DNA of 5,455 nt. Source: Candidatus Cloacimonadota bacterium (GTDB lineage Bacteria > Cloacimonadota > Cloacimonadia > Cloacimonadales > TCS61). The position numbers and the translations under genes are program-made. The notes beneath the pieces are model-generated. The model made no database searches. It saw nothing but the letters and a program-made list of their open reading frames with translations, and was not told the origin of the DNA. Location: assembly GCA_030626645.1 (NCBI GenBank), contig DAOUTP010000133.1:1-5455 (forward strand). Direction: 5' to 3'. Below, in pieces: positions 1 through 5,374 of the stretch (position 1 is the first letter of the stretch; each line of letters opens with the position of its first letter).

Positions 1-137
1 AGAAAGCTGGTTGCTGCATGGAAATAGTTTACAGGATACCCAACTCCCAAAAAGGCACTTCCTTTCAGAAAAGTAATCAAACCAAACAGTATCAAAATAG
101 TGCCTATAACCACCAAACTGCTACTAATAAATTTCAT
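1..137 (-). CDS. Unidentified small membrane protein, N-terminal part only (runs off the window)
   Basis: Reading leftward from an ATG at 137-135, the frame stays open to the window edge, giving 45 codons and no stop. The start is supported by a strong Shine-Dalgarno sequence, GGAGG, at 147-143 with a 5-base spacer. The protein begins MKFISSSLVVIGTIL and continues with a hydrophobic stretch at about residues 4-24, so it has an uncleaved N-terminal membrane helix or a signal anchor. After the helix comes a loop containing GVGYPVNYFHAATSF, which would sit before a second helix. I do not recognise the family. It follows the sugar permease genes on the same strand after a 160-base structured spacer and has its own strong ribosome binding site, so it may be separately controlled. 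It does not look like a solute-binding protein or an ATPase. Confidence 0.6.
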   Translation of the reverse strand, partial: MKFISSSLVVIGTILILFGLITFLKGSAFLGVGYPVNYFHAATSF

Positions 138-156
138 ACTAACCTCCCTTTATTTT

Positions 157-176
157 AGATGCAAAAGCATCTTTTT
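157..176. repeat. Small stem-loop with T-tract, in the leader of the 1-137 gene
   Basis: AGATGC (157-162) and GCATCT (167-172) pair around an AAAA loop. On the plus strand the stem runs into five T residues (172-176), which resembles a weak intrinsic terminator, but no plus-strand gene precedes it. On the minus strand it lies about 10 bases upstream of the Shine-Dalgarno sequence of the 1-137 gene, so it could be a small leader structure. A six-base stem is short, and chance is possible in AT-rich DNA. Confidence 0.3.
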
Positions 177-202
177 GTTCTTTTTCCCTGTCTGAGCAAA
201 TA

Positions 203-247
203 CTCGTTCAAGATTTATCAGCCAATCCTTTAGGCTGAGTGAACGAG
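203..247. repeat. Two-part inverted repeat (long imperfect hairpin) downstream of the permease operon
   Basis: The outer arms CTCGTTCA (203-210) and TGAACGAG (240-247) are perfect 8-base complements. Inside them TCAGCC (218-223) and GGCTGA (233-238) form a second perfect 6-base stem around a 9-base loop. The two stems are separated by 7 bases on one side and 1 on the other, so the whole folds as one hairpin with an asymmetric internal loop. It starts about 50 bases beyond the stop codon of the MalG-like permease. No U-tract follows on the minus strand, so it is not a classical terminator. It may stabilise the 3' end of the permease mRNA, act in a leader of the next gene, or be an interspersed palindrome. 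Confidence 0.5.
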
Positions 248-297
248 CTACAAAACAATTTTTTTTTCACTTTGTTAGTTTTGTTCGTTGCTAAATC

Positions 298-1269
298 CTA
301 CCCCTTCAGCCCACTCGAAGCAAAACTGGCGATGATCTGTTTCTGAGCAAAAAGGAATAAAATAATCAGTGGCAGAATACTAAAAGTAGAAGCTGCCATT
401 AAGAGAGATGTCTGTGCAGAAGCTTCTTGTGAGAAATAACTGAGACCTACCTGAAGTACCCTGAGACCAGGACTGTCTGTCATTATCAATGGCCACATAA
501 AACTATTCCAACTTCCAATAAAACCAAATATTGCAGCAGTGACAATTACAGATTTAGAAAGTGGTAGAACCAACGTCCATAAAGTACGAAAGCGTCCGCA
601 ACCATCAATTCTTGCTGCATCGAACAATTCAGCAGGTATTGTTTTAAATTGCTGCCGGAGCAGGAAGATCGTAAATATATTTGCTATCCAGGGTATGATG
701 AGTGCATTATATGTGTCGATCCAGCCAAGATGATTTAATAGCACATACGATGGAATTAAGTAAACCGGTTGAGGAACCATCATCATACTGATGAAAAGAT
801 AGAAGATGAAATCTCTACCCTTGAATCTCATTGTCGCAAAAGCATACGCCGCCAGTGAACCTGTTATCAACACTCCAAACACGACTGAGAATGAAACGAA
901 CAATGTATTTATGAAATAACGTTGAAATGGAACTTTGATAAAAGCCTCTTTATAATTCTCAAAATGCAATTTTACTTCTGTTTTTTCTTCAATATCAGAT
1001 GAAAGAACTTTTTCATACGAACGAATACGATTCATATTTTCATCGAAGATATGAATATATGTGCTGTCTCCATCCACCTTCACAGAAGTTATTCTAAAAA
1101 CTTTTCCATTCTCTTCGTATGTTGAATAATGTTCGATAGGTAAAAATCCGACATTACCTTTATTTACTTCCAATTGAGATTTAACAGAGGTTGTTAACAT
1201 CCAGATAAACGGGATGACCATAAACAAACCACAAACGCTAAGAATTATATATGATATTGATTTTTTCAT
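298..1269 (-). CDS. Sugar ABC transporter permease, CUT1 family, MalG/UgpE-like
   Basis: This is a cytoplasmic-membrane subunit of a sugar importer of the CUT1 type (binding-protein-dependent inner-membrane component), 323 residues. Membrane segments fall at about residues 6-27, 118-145, 153-178, 185-204, 240-262 and 289-309. The EAA loop that docks on the ATPase lies at about 211-238 and contains AELFDAARIDGCG followed by LPLSKS, with the invariant glycine at 223. It also shows the family features TTSVKS after helix 1 and PFQRYFINT before helix 2. The ATG at 1269 has AGGTGA just upstream, overlapping the stop of the preceding MalF-like gene, so the pair is probably translationally coupled. 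Oddity: this class is usually about 275-285 residues. The extra length is a charged, beta-rich stretch at about 43-98 between helix 1 and the conserved ENYKEAF segment, on the external face. Substrate cannot be assigned. Confidence 0.93.
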   Translation of the reverse strand: MKKSISYIILSVCGLFMVIPFIWMLTTSVKSQLEVNKGNVGFLPIEHYSTYEENGKVFRITSVKVDGDSTYIHIFDENMNRIRSYEKVLSSDIEEKTEVKLHFENYKEAFIKVPFQRYFINTLFVSFSVVFGVLITGSLAAYAFATMRFKGRDFIFYLFISMMMVPQPVYLIPSYVLLNHLGWIDTYNALIIPWIANIFTIFLLRQQFKTIPAELFDAARIDGCGRFRTLWTLVLPLSKSVIVTAAIFGFIGSWNSFMWPLIMTDSPGLRVLQVGLSYFSQEASAQTSLLMAASTFSILPLIILFLFAQKQIIASFASSGLKG

Positions 1270-1277
1270 AAGATCAC

Positions 1278-2273
1278 CTAATAATGAACTTTCTTTTCAA
1301 GTCGTTTCTGGAATAACGTGAGAGTTAAGATAATTCCAAATAGAACAAGAGCGATAGCACTTGCATAACTTAAGTTATTGCTTTCTCCAAATCCTTTATC
1401 AAATAGGAAGTAAACGATTACTTTGGTCGTTCCAAGTGGACCTCCAACCGGCGGACCTGTCATCAGATAAATTTGTGAAAAAACTTGGAATGTTACAATA
1501 GTTGTCATCATTAAAACATAAAATGTTGTTGGAGAAATCATATGCCAAGTGATCTTGAAAAACTGTCTGATCTTTCCTGCACCATCGATATCTGCTGCTT
1601 CATAATAAACTTTTGGAATGTTCTGCAGTCCAGCCAAGTAGATGATGGTATTGTAGCCAAGTCCTTTCCAGATAGTTACAATGATAATACAGAATAACGC
1701 CAGCGATGGACCTCCAAGCAGCAGATAAAGCGTATTATAACTCATTCCAATTCCACCCGAAAAATTTTGGATAAAACCGCTGAAATTCATTCCTAAACTG
1801 CTCAAGAAGATATCATTAATTCCTCTACTCTCAGCCAGCCAGCCCATCGGATCAAATCCAATTTTGGTTAAGAAGAAATTTGCCAGCCCGGTTTGTTGAT
1901 TGAATATGATCTTCCAAACAATAGAAATGGCAACCATCGAGGTTACGGTGGGGATGAAATAAATTGAACGGAAAAGACTTTTTAATTTTTCTATTCCATT
2001 TAAGAAATTTGCAAAAACAAGCGAAAGTACTAAACTTATGGGAACAACAAAAATCACCAAATAGAAGGTATTCAGCATCGATTGCCAAAATTCGCCATCA
2101 TGAAACATCATAATGTAATTTTCCAGTCCAATGAATTTCCCCGGACCTGTTATCGTCCAATCATAAAAACTTACGATGAACGATAAAATGATTGGAACAA
2201 GGCGGAAAACAATAACAATTATCGCAGCCGGCAAAATATATAAATACGGACCAAAATCAAATTTCTTTTTCAT
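1278..2273 (-). CDS. Sugar ABC transporter permease, CUT1 family, MalF/UgpA-like
   Basis: This is the partner permease of the 298-1269 product; the two are expected to form the transmembrane heterodimer of a CUT1 sugar importer. I start it at the ATG at 2273 (MKKKFDFGPYLYILPA, 331 residues), because AGGA lies 6 bases upstream. A TTG five codons earlier is possible but less likely. Helices fall at about 11-37, 67-92, 100-124, 191-216, 249-270 and 302-320. The EAA loop is at 224-248 with YYEAADIDGAGKIRQFFKIT and the later proline. Family members usually have about 290-300 residues; the surplus is a glycine- and asparagine-rich stretch at about 145-188 between helices 3 and 4. It is the first gene of the leftward cluster, which is unusual because a binding-protein gene often comes first. 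No ATPase gene is visible, so a shared ATPase encoded elsewhere is likely. Confidence 0.93.
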   Translation of the reverse strand: MKKKFDFGPYLYILPAAIIVIVFRLVPIILSFIVSFYDWTITGPGKFIGLENYIMMFHDGEFWQSMLNTFYLVIFVVPISLVLSLVFANFLNGIEKLKSLFRSIYFIPTVTSMVAISIVWKIIFNQQTGLANFFLTKIGFDPMGWLAESRGINDIFLSSLGMNFSGFIQNFSGGIGMSYNTLYLLLGGPSLALFCIIIVTIWKGLGYNTIIYLAGLQNIPKVYYEAADIDGAGKIRQFFKITWHMISPTTFYVLMMTTIVTFQVFSQIYLMTGPPVGGPLGTTKVIVYFLFDKGFGESNNLSYASAIALVLFGIILTLTLFQKRLEKKVHY

Positions 2274-2293
2274 ATCTTTTCCTATCAATTTCT

Positions 2294-2326
2294 ATTCTAC
2301 ATTTTAATTAAGTTTTCTAATGTCAA
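2294..2326 (-). promoter_or_regulatory. Possible promoter of the sugar permease operon
   Basis: On the minus strand a perfect TTGACA lies at 2326-2321. Two candidate -10 boxes follow: TAAAAT at 2306-2301 (spacer 14) and TAGAAT at 2299-2294 (spacer 21). Each matches TATAAT at five of six positions, but neither spacing is the ideal 17, so the exact box is unclear. The location, 20-50 bases upstream of the chosen ATG at 2273 and in a divergent intergenic region, is what is expected for this operon. The -35 box is embedded in the palindrome TCAATTGA (2323-2330). Confidence 0.25.
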
Positions 2327-2384
2327 TTGAATTTTGGTTTTAAGCCAATCAAACATTAAAAGTTATTTGTTTGTGATAAGATAG

Positions 2385-2413
2385 TTGACATTAATATTAT
2401 TAAGCACAATAAG
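2385..2413 (+). promoter_or_regulatory. Possible promoter of the adenosyltransferase gene
   Basis: A perfect TTGACA (2385-2390) is followed after exactly 17 bases by AATAAG (2408-2413), a four-of-six match to the -10 consensus that keeps the conserved ATAA core. It would start transcription near 2420 and give a leader of about 45 bases before the ATG at 2464. That leader is too short for a cobalamin riboswitch, and I see no B12-box-like sequence in it. Confidence 0.3.
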
Positions 2414-2463
2414 TGTAATATGAAAAAATTACTTTGGTAGTTAGTGGTACATTAAGGAAAATT

Positions 2464-2970
2464 ATGATACAAATTTATACCGGAAATGGAAAAGGTAAAA
2501 CAACCGCTGCTCTGGGCTTGATCATCAGAGCATTGGGGCAGGATAAGAATGCATGTTTGATCCAGTTTATGAAAAAGAATTTTGAATACGGAGAGATTAA
2601 GTTCCTTTCTAAACAGGATGGATTGGATATTTTCCAATTTGGAACTGCACAATTGGTGAATCCGGAAAATCCATCAAAAATTGATTTTGATGAAGCGGAA
2701 AAAGCTTACGATAAATGCATGAAAGTAATCACTTCCAAAAAATACGATGTTATTGTGATCGATGAGATAAATGTAGCGGTAAAATGGAAATTACTATCAT
2801 TGGAAAAACAGATAGAGCTAATGGAAATGGATACTGATGCTGAGATCATCATGACGGGCAGATATGCCAAAAATGAAGTTTTGCATCGTGCTTCATTGGT
2901 TACCGAAATGAAAGAGATAAAACACTATTTTGTGCTTGGTGTAGAAGCAAGAAAGGGAATTGAATTTTAA
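2464..2970 (+). CDS. cobO: Cob(I)yrinic acid a,c-diamide adenosyltransferase (CobA/CobO/BtuR family)
   Basis: This cytoplasmic enzyme transfers the 5'-deoxyadenosyl group of ATP to reduced Co(I) corrinoids, for coenzyme B12 synthesis or salvage. The 168-residue product fits the family (about 170-200). It opens with the family-specific P-loop TGNGKGKTTAA at 6-16, then LIQFMKK at 32-38, the Walker B-like VIVIDEINVAV at 96-106, TGR at 131-133, LVTEMKEIKH at 145-154 and the C-terminal EARKGIEF. I start at the ATG at 2464, with AAGGA five bases upstream, rather than the TTG at 2434; the ATG puts the P-loop at the normal distance from the N terminus. A small deviation is serine instead of the usual aspartate before LVTEM. 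It stands alone: no other cobalamin gene is nearby, and the sugar permeases diverge from it. Confidence 0.93.
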   Translation: MIQIYTGNGKGKTTAALGLIIRALGQDKNACLIQFMKKNFEYGEIKFLSKQDGLDIFQFGTAQLVNPENPSKIDFDEAEKAYDKCMKVITSKKYDVIVIDEINVAVKWKLLSLEKQIELMEMDTDAEIIMTGRYAKNEVLHRASLVTEMKEIKHYFVLGVEARKGIEF

Positions 2971-2981
2971 AAATATGAAAC

Positions 2982-3011
2982 CACGAATTAACACGAAGGA
3001 ACACGAAAAAG
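2982..3011. repeat. Three CACGAA units at exact 10-base period
   Basis: CACGAA occurs at 2982-2987, 2992-2997 and 3002-3007. Each copy is followed by four A/T/G-rich bases, so the period is exactly 10 (about one helical turn). It begins 11 bases after the adenosyltransferase stop codon. From memory, degenerate strings of this CACGAA type occur between genes in many environmental bacteria. I cannot confirm that here, and no protein is encoded. Confidence 0.55.
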
Positions 3012-3027
3012 AAAATGTAATAACAAA

Positions 3028-3057
3028 CCTGTCTTCGTTACACTACGCCAAGGCAGG
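3028..3057. repeat. Imperfect inverted repeat CCTGTC ... GGCAGG
   Basis: The arms CCTGTC (3028-3033) and GGCAGG (3052-3057) pair at five bases plus one G-U or mismatch. They flank TTCGTTACACTACGCCAA, which itself contains a weak TTCGT/ACTACG symmetry. It lies between the 10-base repeat and the first exported-protein gene. It is not followed by a T-tract, so it looks more like an interspersed palindrome remnant than a terminator for the adenosyltransferase gene. Confidence 0.4.
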
Positions 3058-3102
3058 CAAAAACGAACAAAGAAAGTTCAGATTAAGGGAAATGAAGGAA
3101 AA

Positions 3103-3657
3103 ATGAAAAGTACATTAATTATTTTGCTGTTCCTTTTCATATTTGTTTCACTTTTTTCAGAAGAACCAACTCTTCAAGAAGAAGTGGAATCGGAAAAAAT
3201 AAATTGGGATGAATTTAATTTTGAATTCTACTTATCGCCAGTTGTTGTTGCTGATGTAGGGATTGGACTATCCCACTGTTCTAAGCTAAAGAAATTCTAT
3301 CATGAAGGAACTTTTATTCTTCATGCTGACTTAATTCCACATGTTTTTGAAAAAGATGTGGAAGATTTTTACGAAATTCATTTCTGGGGTATTAAATACA
3401 AAAGTGCATATTTTAATAAAGCTGACTACAGTGGATTTAACTGGTTTTTCAATTTAGGAATTGAGTCTATTTATATTGATCTTGGTCTTGATCCGGGAGG
3501 TTCAAGTCCTTCAAATCCACGCTGGCTTGTTTTTCCGGATCTGGCAATTGGATGTGGATACAGTTGGAAACTAAATGATGGTCATTATTTCAGACTTTCT
3601 GCTGATGTCGGTTTAAAGATCTTGATCAGTAATTTGTATTTAAGTTACGTGTGGTGA
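3103..3657 (+). CDS. Exported protein, probable small outer-membrane beta-barrel (tandem paralogue 1)
   Basis: Function unknown. The 184-residue product has a signal peptide at about 1-19 (MKSTLIILLFLFIFVSLFS, then acidic EEPTLQEEVE). The mature part is rich in aromatic and alternating polar/apolar residues with no further hydrophobic helix. It ends in NLYLSYVW, with alternating hydrophobics and a terminal aromatic residue, as in the final strand of outer-membrane barrels recognised by BamA. A PGG turn lies at 131-133. The segment from about 149, GCGYS...HYFRLSADVG.K, is matched in the next gene, which begins 4 bases after this stop. The ATG at 3103 has GAAGGA just upstream. I infer a barrel of few strands or a periplasmic beta protein; a lipoprotein is excluded because no lipobox cysteine is present. 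Confidence 0.75.
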   Translation: MKSTLIILLFLFIFVSLFSEEPTLQEEVESEKINWDEFNFEFYLSPVVVADVGIGLSHCSKLKKFYHEGTFILHADLIPHVFEKDVEDFYEIHFWGIKYKSAYFNKADYSGFNWFFNLGIESIYIDLGLDPGGSSPSNPRWLVFPDLAIGCGYSWKLNDGHYFRLSADVGLKILISNLYLSYVW

Positions 3658-3661
3658 AGAA

Positions 3662-4207
3662 GTGAATAAACATAGCAAAAAGTATATTTTAATTTTATTT
3701 TTCATTTTAGCTGGCAGCATTCTGTTGGCACAAACTAAAACTCCGGTCACAAATGACAGTATTAAAATTAAATTTAATCAAAAATATATCTCGATCAGTC
3801 CCCTCATTTCTCCAAGGATTTGTTTGGGATTAGCATCAACTTATAAACTAGAAAATCAGCATTTACAAGAAGCGATCATCTATCTTCATGCTTGCGATAC
3901 TTTTAGTGCTTACAAAGTTTATGGCATTGCTACTCGCAATAATACTTATTTCTTAAGGAATACTAAACATGGATTCTTCGGATTGTGGAATTTCGGTTTT
4001 GATTTCATTCAGATGGAAGATTGGACGTTTAATCCTGGTGGACCAAATTCCGATGATGATGAAGGCATAATTACAACCGGTTTTATCAATCTGGCTGTTG
4101 GTTTAGGGTATAGTTTCCAAATGAAAAATGATTCCTATATTCGATTAGAATGGGACGTTGGTTTTAAATGGTTTCTCAGTAATATTTATATTTCTTATGT
4201 GTGGTGA
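3662..4207 (+). CDS. Exported protein, probable small outer-membrane beta-barrel (tandem paralogue 2)
   Basis: Function unknown; clearly related to the preceding gene product. The 181-residue protein starts at a GTG at 3662, four bases after the previous stop, with GAAGA upstream; no ATG in the right place exists. The signal peptide is about residues 1-24 (lysine-rich start, hydrophobic core, then SILLAQT, a good cleavage site after LLA or AQ). The mature part shares with paralogue 1 a PGG turn (125-127) and the C-terminal pattern GLGYS....DSYIRLEWDVGFKW followed by SNIYISYVW, ending in the same SYVW. Before that, identity is low, so the duplication is old. The tight spacing means one operon and perhaps a hetero-oligomer or paired role in the outer membrane. 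An acidic DDDE run sits at 131-134, possibly in an external loop. Confidence 0.75.
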   Translation: MNKHSKKYILILFFILAGSILLAQTKTPVTNDSIKIKFNQKYISISPLISPRICLGLASTYKLENQHLQEAIIYLHACDTFSAYKVYGIATRNNTYFLRNTKHGFFGLWNFGFDFIQMEDWTFNPGGPNSDDDEGIITTGFINLAVGLGYSFQMKNDSYIRLEWDVGFKWFLSNIYISYVW

Positions 4208-4212
4208 GAAAG

Positions 4213-4350
4213 ATGAAACGAATCCATTATCTGATTCTCCTTCCGAAGCTTCCGCTTCGGAAGGTAGTAAATTATGAAGTTTCTACTTCATTAAATTGGA
4301 AGCAGAAGCTTCCTGTATTATTCCATTCCAAACTGGAAAATTTGGAATGA
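4213..4350 (+). CDS. Small 45-residue ORF, possible remnant of a third exported-protein gene
   Basis: An ATG at 4213, five bases after the stop of paralogue 2 and preceded by GTGAGAAAG, opens a 45-codon frame ending with TGA at 4348-4350. Its first residues, MKRIHYLILL, look like the start of a signal peptide. The rest (PKLPLRKVVNYEV...) is the translation of four consecutive hairpins and looks like no folded protein. I infer either a gene start whose body was lost and replaced by palindromic elements, or a chance frame. Translation is not excluded, because the start is placed like the third gene of the operon. Confidence 0.3.
   Translation: MKRIHYLILLPKLPLRKVVNYEVSTSLNWKQKLPVLFHSKLENLE
4239..4264. 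repeat. Perfect 11-bp hairpin (CCTTCCGAAGC arms)
   Basis: CCTTCCGAAGC at 4239-4249 and its exact reverse complement at 4254-4264 enclose a TTCC loop. This is the strongest hairpin in the spacer. No T-tract follows (TAGTAAATT), so it is a poor intrinsic terminator, though it could still slow or end transcription after the exported-protein pair. The core GAAGCTTCC recurs 60 bases downstream, which suggests one repeat family. Confidence 0.65.
4274..4291. repeat. 7-bp hairpin ATGAAGT / ACTTCAT
   Basis: ATGAAGT (4274-4280) and ACTTCAT (4285-4291) are exact reverse complements around a TTCT loop. It is the second of four consecutive stem-loops in the spacer upstream of lpxK, 9 bases after the first. 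Confidence 0.5.
4298..4313. repeat. 6-bp hairpin GGAAGC / GCTTCC
   Basis: GGAAGC (4298-4303) and GCTTCC (4308-4313) pair around AGAA. The right part, GAAGCTTCC (4305-4313), repeats the centre of the first hairpin (4245-4253), so these two are likely related elements. Confidence 0.45.
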
Positions 4351-4360
4351 GTGAAATAAT
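4317..4360. repeat. Long hairpin with CATTCCAAA / TTTGGAATG stem
   Basis: CATTCCAAA (4324-4332) and TTTGGAATG (4341-4349) form a perfect 9-bp stem around an 8-base loop. Outside it ATTATT (4317-4322) pairs with AATAAT (4355-4360), leaving one base unpaired on the left and five on the right. It ends four bases before the lpxK ribosome binding site, so in RNA it would sit directly upstream of the translation start. Confidence 0.55.
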
Positions 4361-4369
4361 CACGGTGAT
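4359..4369 (+). promoter_or_regulatory. lpxK ribosome binding site inside a small palindrome
   Basis: GGTGA (4364-4368) is the Shine-Dalgarno sequence for the ATG at 4373. It is half of ATCAC-G-GTGAT (4359-4369), a 5-base inverted repeat with a single central base. A one-base loop cannot fold as a hairpin, so as RNA only a shortened stem is possible; as DNA it is an operator-like dyad. Its overlap with the upstream long hairpin arm at 4359-4360 may be accidental. Confidence 0.35.
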
Positions 4370-4372
4370 AAA

Positions 4373-5374
4373 ATGCAAAAATTGATAGAAAAGAATTTAT
4401 ATAAAAAATCTCTGCTGTCTTACCTGCTCTGGCCGTTATCAATTATCTATTCCTGTGTTCTGATATTTCGTAGAAAATTGCATTCTGGAGGGTTTAGATC
4501 ACGTTGTAAAATAATCAGCGTAGGGAATATTGTGAGTGGTGGCAGCGGCAAAACTCCGGTAACTATTTTTCTGGCAGAATATCTGCAAAAACAAGGCAAA
4601 AAAGTAGCAGTTTCACATCGTGGTTATAAAGGGAAATTTGAGAATGAGAACAAACTGATCTCTGATGAAAATGGAGTTTTCGAGTTTGCTAAAGATGCAG
4701 GAGATGAAGCTTTTTTATTGTCAACCAAACTTGCAGGAATACCTATAATTGCCGGTAAAAATCGTAAAAGATCCATTCAACTTCTGGAGAAGAAATATCC
4801 TAATTTGGAATACATTGTTCTTGATGATTCGTTCCAGCATCTCAAGGTTCAGCACGATCTTGATTTTGTTGTTTTCAATGCTATTGGCGGAATTGGAAAT
4901 GGTTTTGTTTTACCGTCCGGGATCCTGCGTGAACCGCTTTCAGCTCTTAAATATTCAGACTACATTGTCTATAATGGAAAAGGAGAAATCCCAAATCAAA
5001 TTCAAAAATACAATAAACCGATCTTACTAGGTGAATATCAAATTAAAAAATTCTCTGACCCTGATGGAAATGCAATGCAACCAGAAGGAAAACTAGCTTT
5101 GCTTTCAGGGATCGGTTTGCCTGCATCGTTTGAAAATACTGTTCTTAAAGTCGGACTTCACTTCGGAAAACACTTCCGTTTTCCTGATCATTATGATTTC
5201 AAAAATAACGAAGTTATCAAGCAAATATCGGCTGATGTGAAACGTAAAAAGATAGATTTTCTACTTACCACCGAAAAGGATTTTGCCAAATTACAGTTCA
5301 TCGAACACGATCTCCCATTGGTAATTGTGGAAGTTGAGTTTGTGTTGGAGAATGTGGAAGAATTAGACTTGTAG
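4373..5374 (+). CDS. lpxK: Tetraacyldisaccharide 4'-kinase (lipid A synthesis)
   Basis: LpxK phosphorylates the 4' position of the tetraacyldisaccharide 1-phosphate to give lipid IVA, at the cytoplasmic face of the inner membrane. The 333 residues match the usual 310-350. A membrane-associating hydrophobic segment lies at 14-32. Then come ISVGNIVSGGSGKTPVT with the P-loop at 56-61, HRGYKGK at 82-88, GDEAFLLS at 110-117, DDSFQH at 151-156, GNGFVLPSGILREP at 175-188, SGIGLPASF at 245-253, FPDHYDF at 270-276 and LLTTEKD at 297-303. By spacing, D111 and H273 correspond to the catalytic dyad and D151/D152 to the metal-binding pair of the studied family. Two deviations are His for Ser in the SRGY motif and Ser for Gly in DDGFQH. 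The stop codon (5372-5374) lies within the start of a palindromic element, so the last residues may have been reshaped. Confidence 0.95.
   Translation: MQKLIEKNLYKKSLLSYLLWPLSIIYSCVLIFRRKLHSGGFRSRCKIISVGNIVSGGSGKTPVTIFLAEYLQKQGKKVAVSHRGYKGKFENENKLISDENGVFEFAKDAGDEAFLLSTKLAGIPIIAGKNRKRSIQLLEKKYPNLEYIVLDDSFQHLKVQHDLDFVVFNAIGGIGNGFVLPSGILREPLSALKYSDYIVYNGKGEIPNQIQKYNKPILLGEYQIKKFSDPDGNAMQPEGKLALLSGIGLPASFENTVLKVGLHFGKHFRFPDHYDFKNNEVIKQISADVKRKKIDFLLTTEKDFAKLQFIEHDLPLVIVEVEFVLENVEELDL

Noticed and set aside
539..733. Plus-strand 64-codon frame opposite the MalG-like permease
   Set aside because: It is an antisense shadow of a clearly identified permease and encodes nothing recognisable. Frames at 1852-2088, 2452-2652, 4749-5030 and 5191-5388 were rejected for the same reason.
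2420..2440. Mini-ORF MKKLLW with stop, just upstream of the adenosyltransferase gene
   Set aside because: Six codons with no ribosome binding site and no attenuator-like hairpins around it; such frames are expected by chance in AT-rich DNA.
2434..2463. Upstream TTG start adding ten residues to the adenosyltransferase
   Set aside because: The ATG at 2464 has AAGGA at a good distance and places the P-loop at residue 6, as in the family; the TTG has no comparable site.
2341..2463. Cobalamin riboswitch before the adenosyltransferase gene
   Set aside because: The leader is short and AT-rich, with no B12-box-like sequence and no room for the large aptamer.
2982..3007. CRISPR array or iteron origin made of CACGAA units
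   Set aside because: The units are 6 bases with 4-base gaps and only three copies. CRISPR repeats are much longer with longer spacers, and no replication or Cas gene is near.
4239..4264. Intrinsic terminator after the exported-protein pair
   Set aside because: The stem is strong but followed by TAGTAAATT rather than a T-tract; I list it as a repeat and leave termination open.
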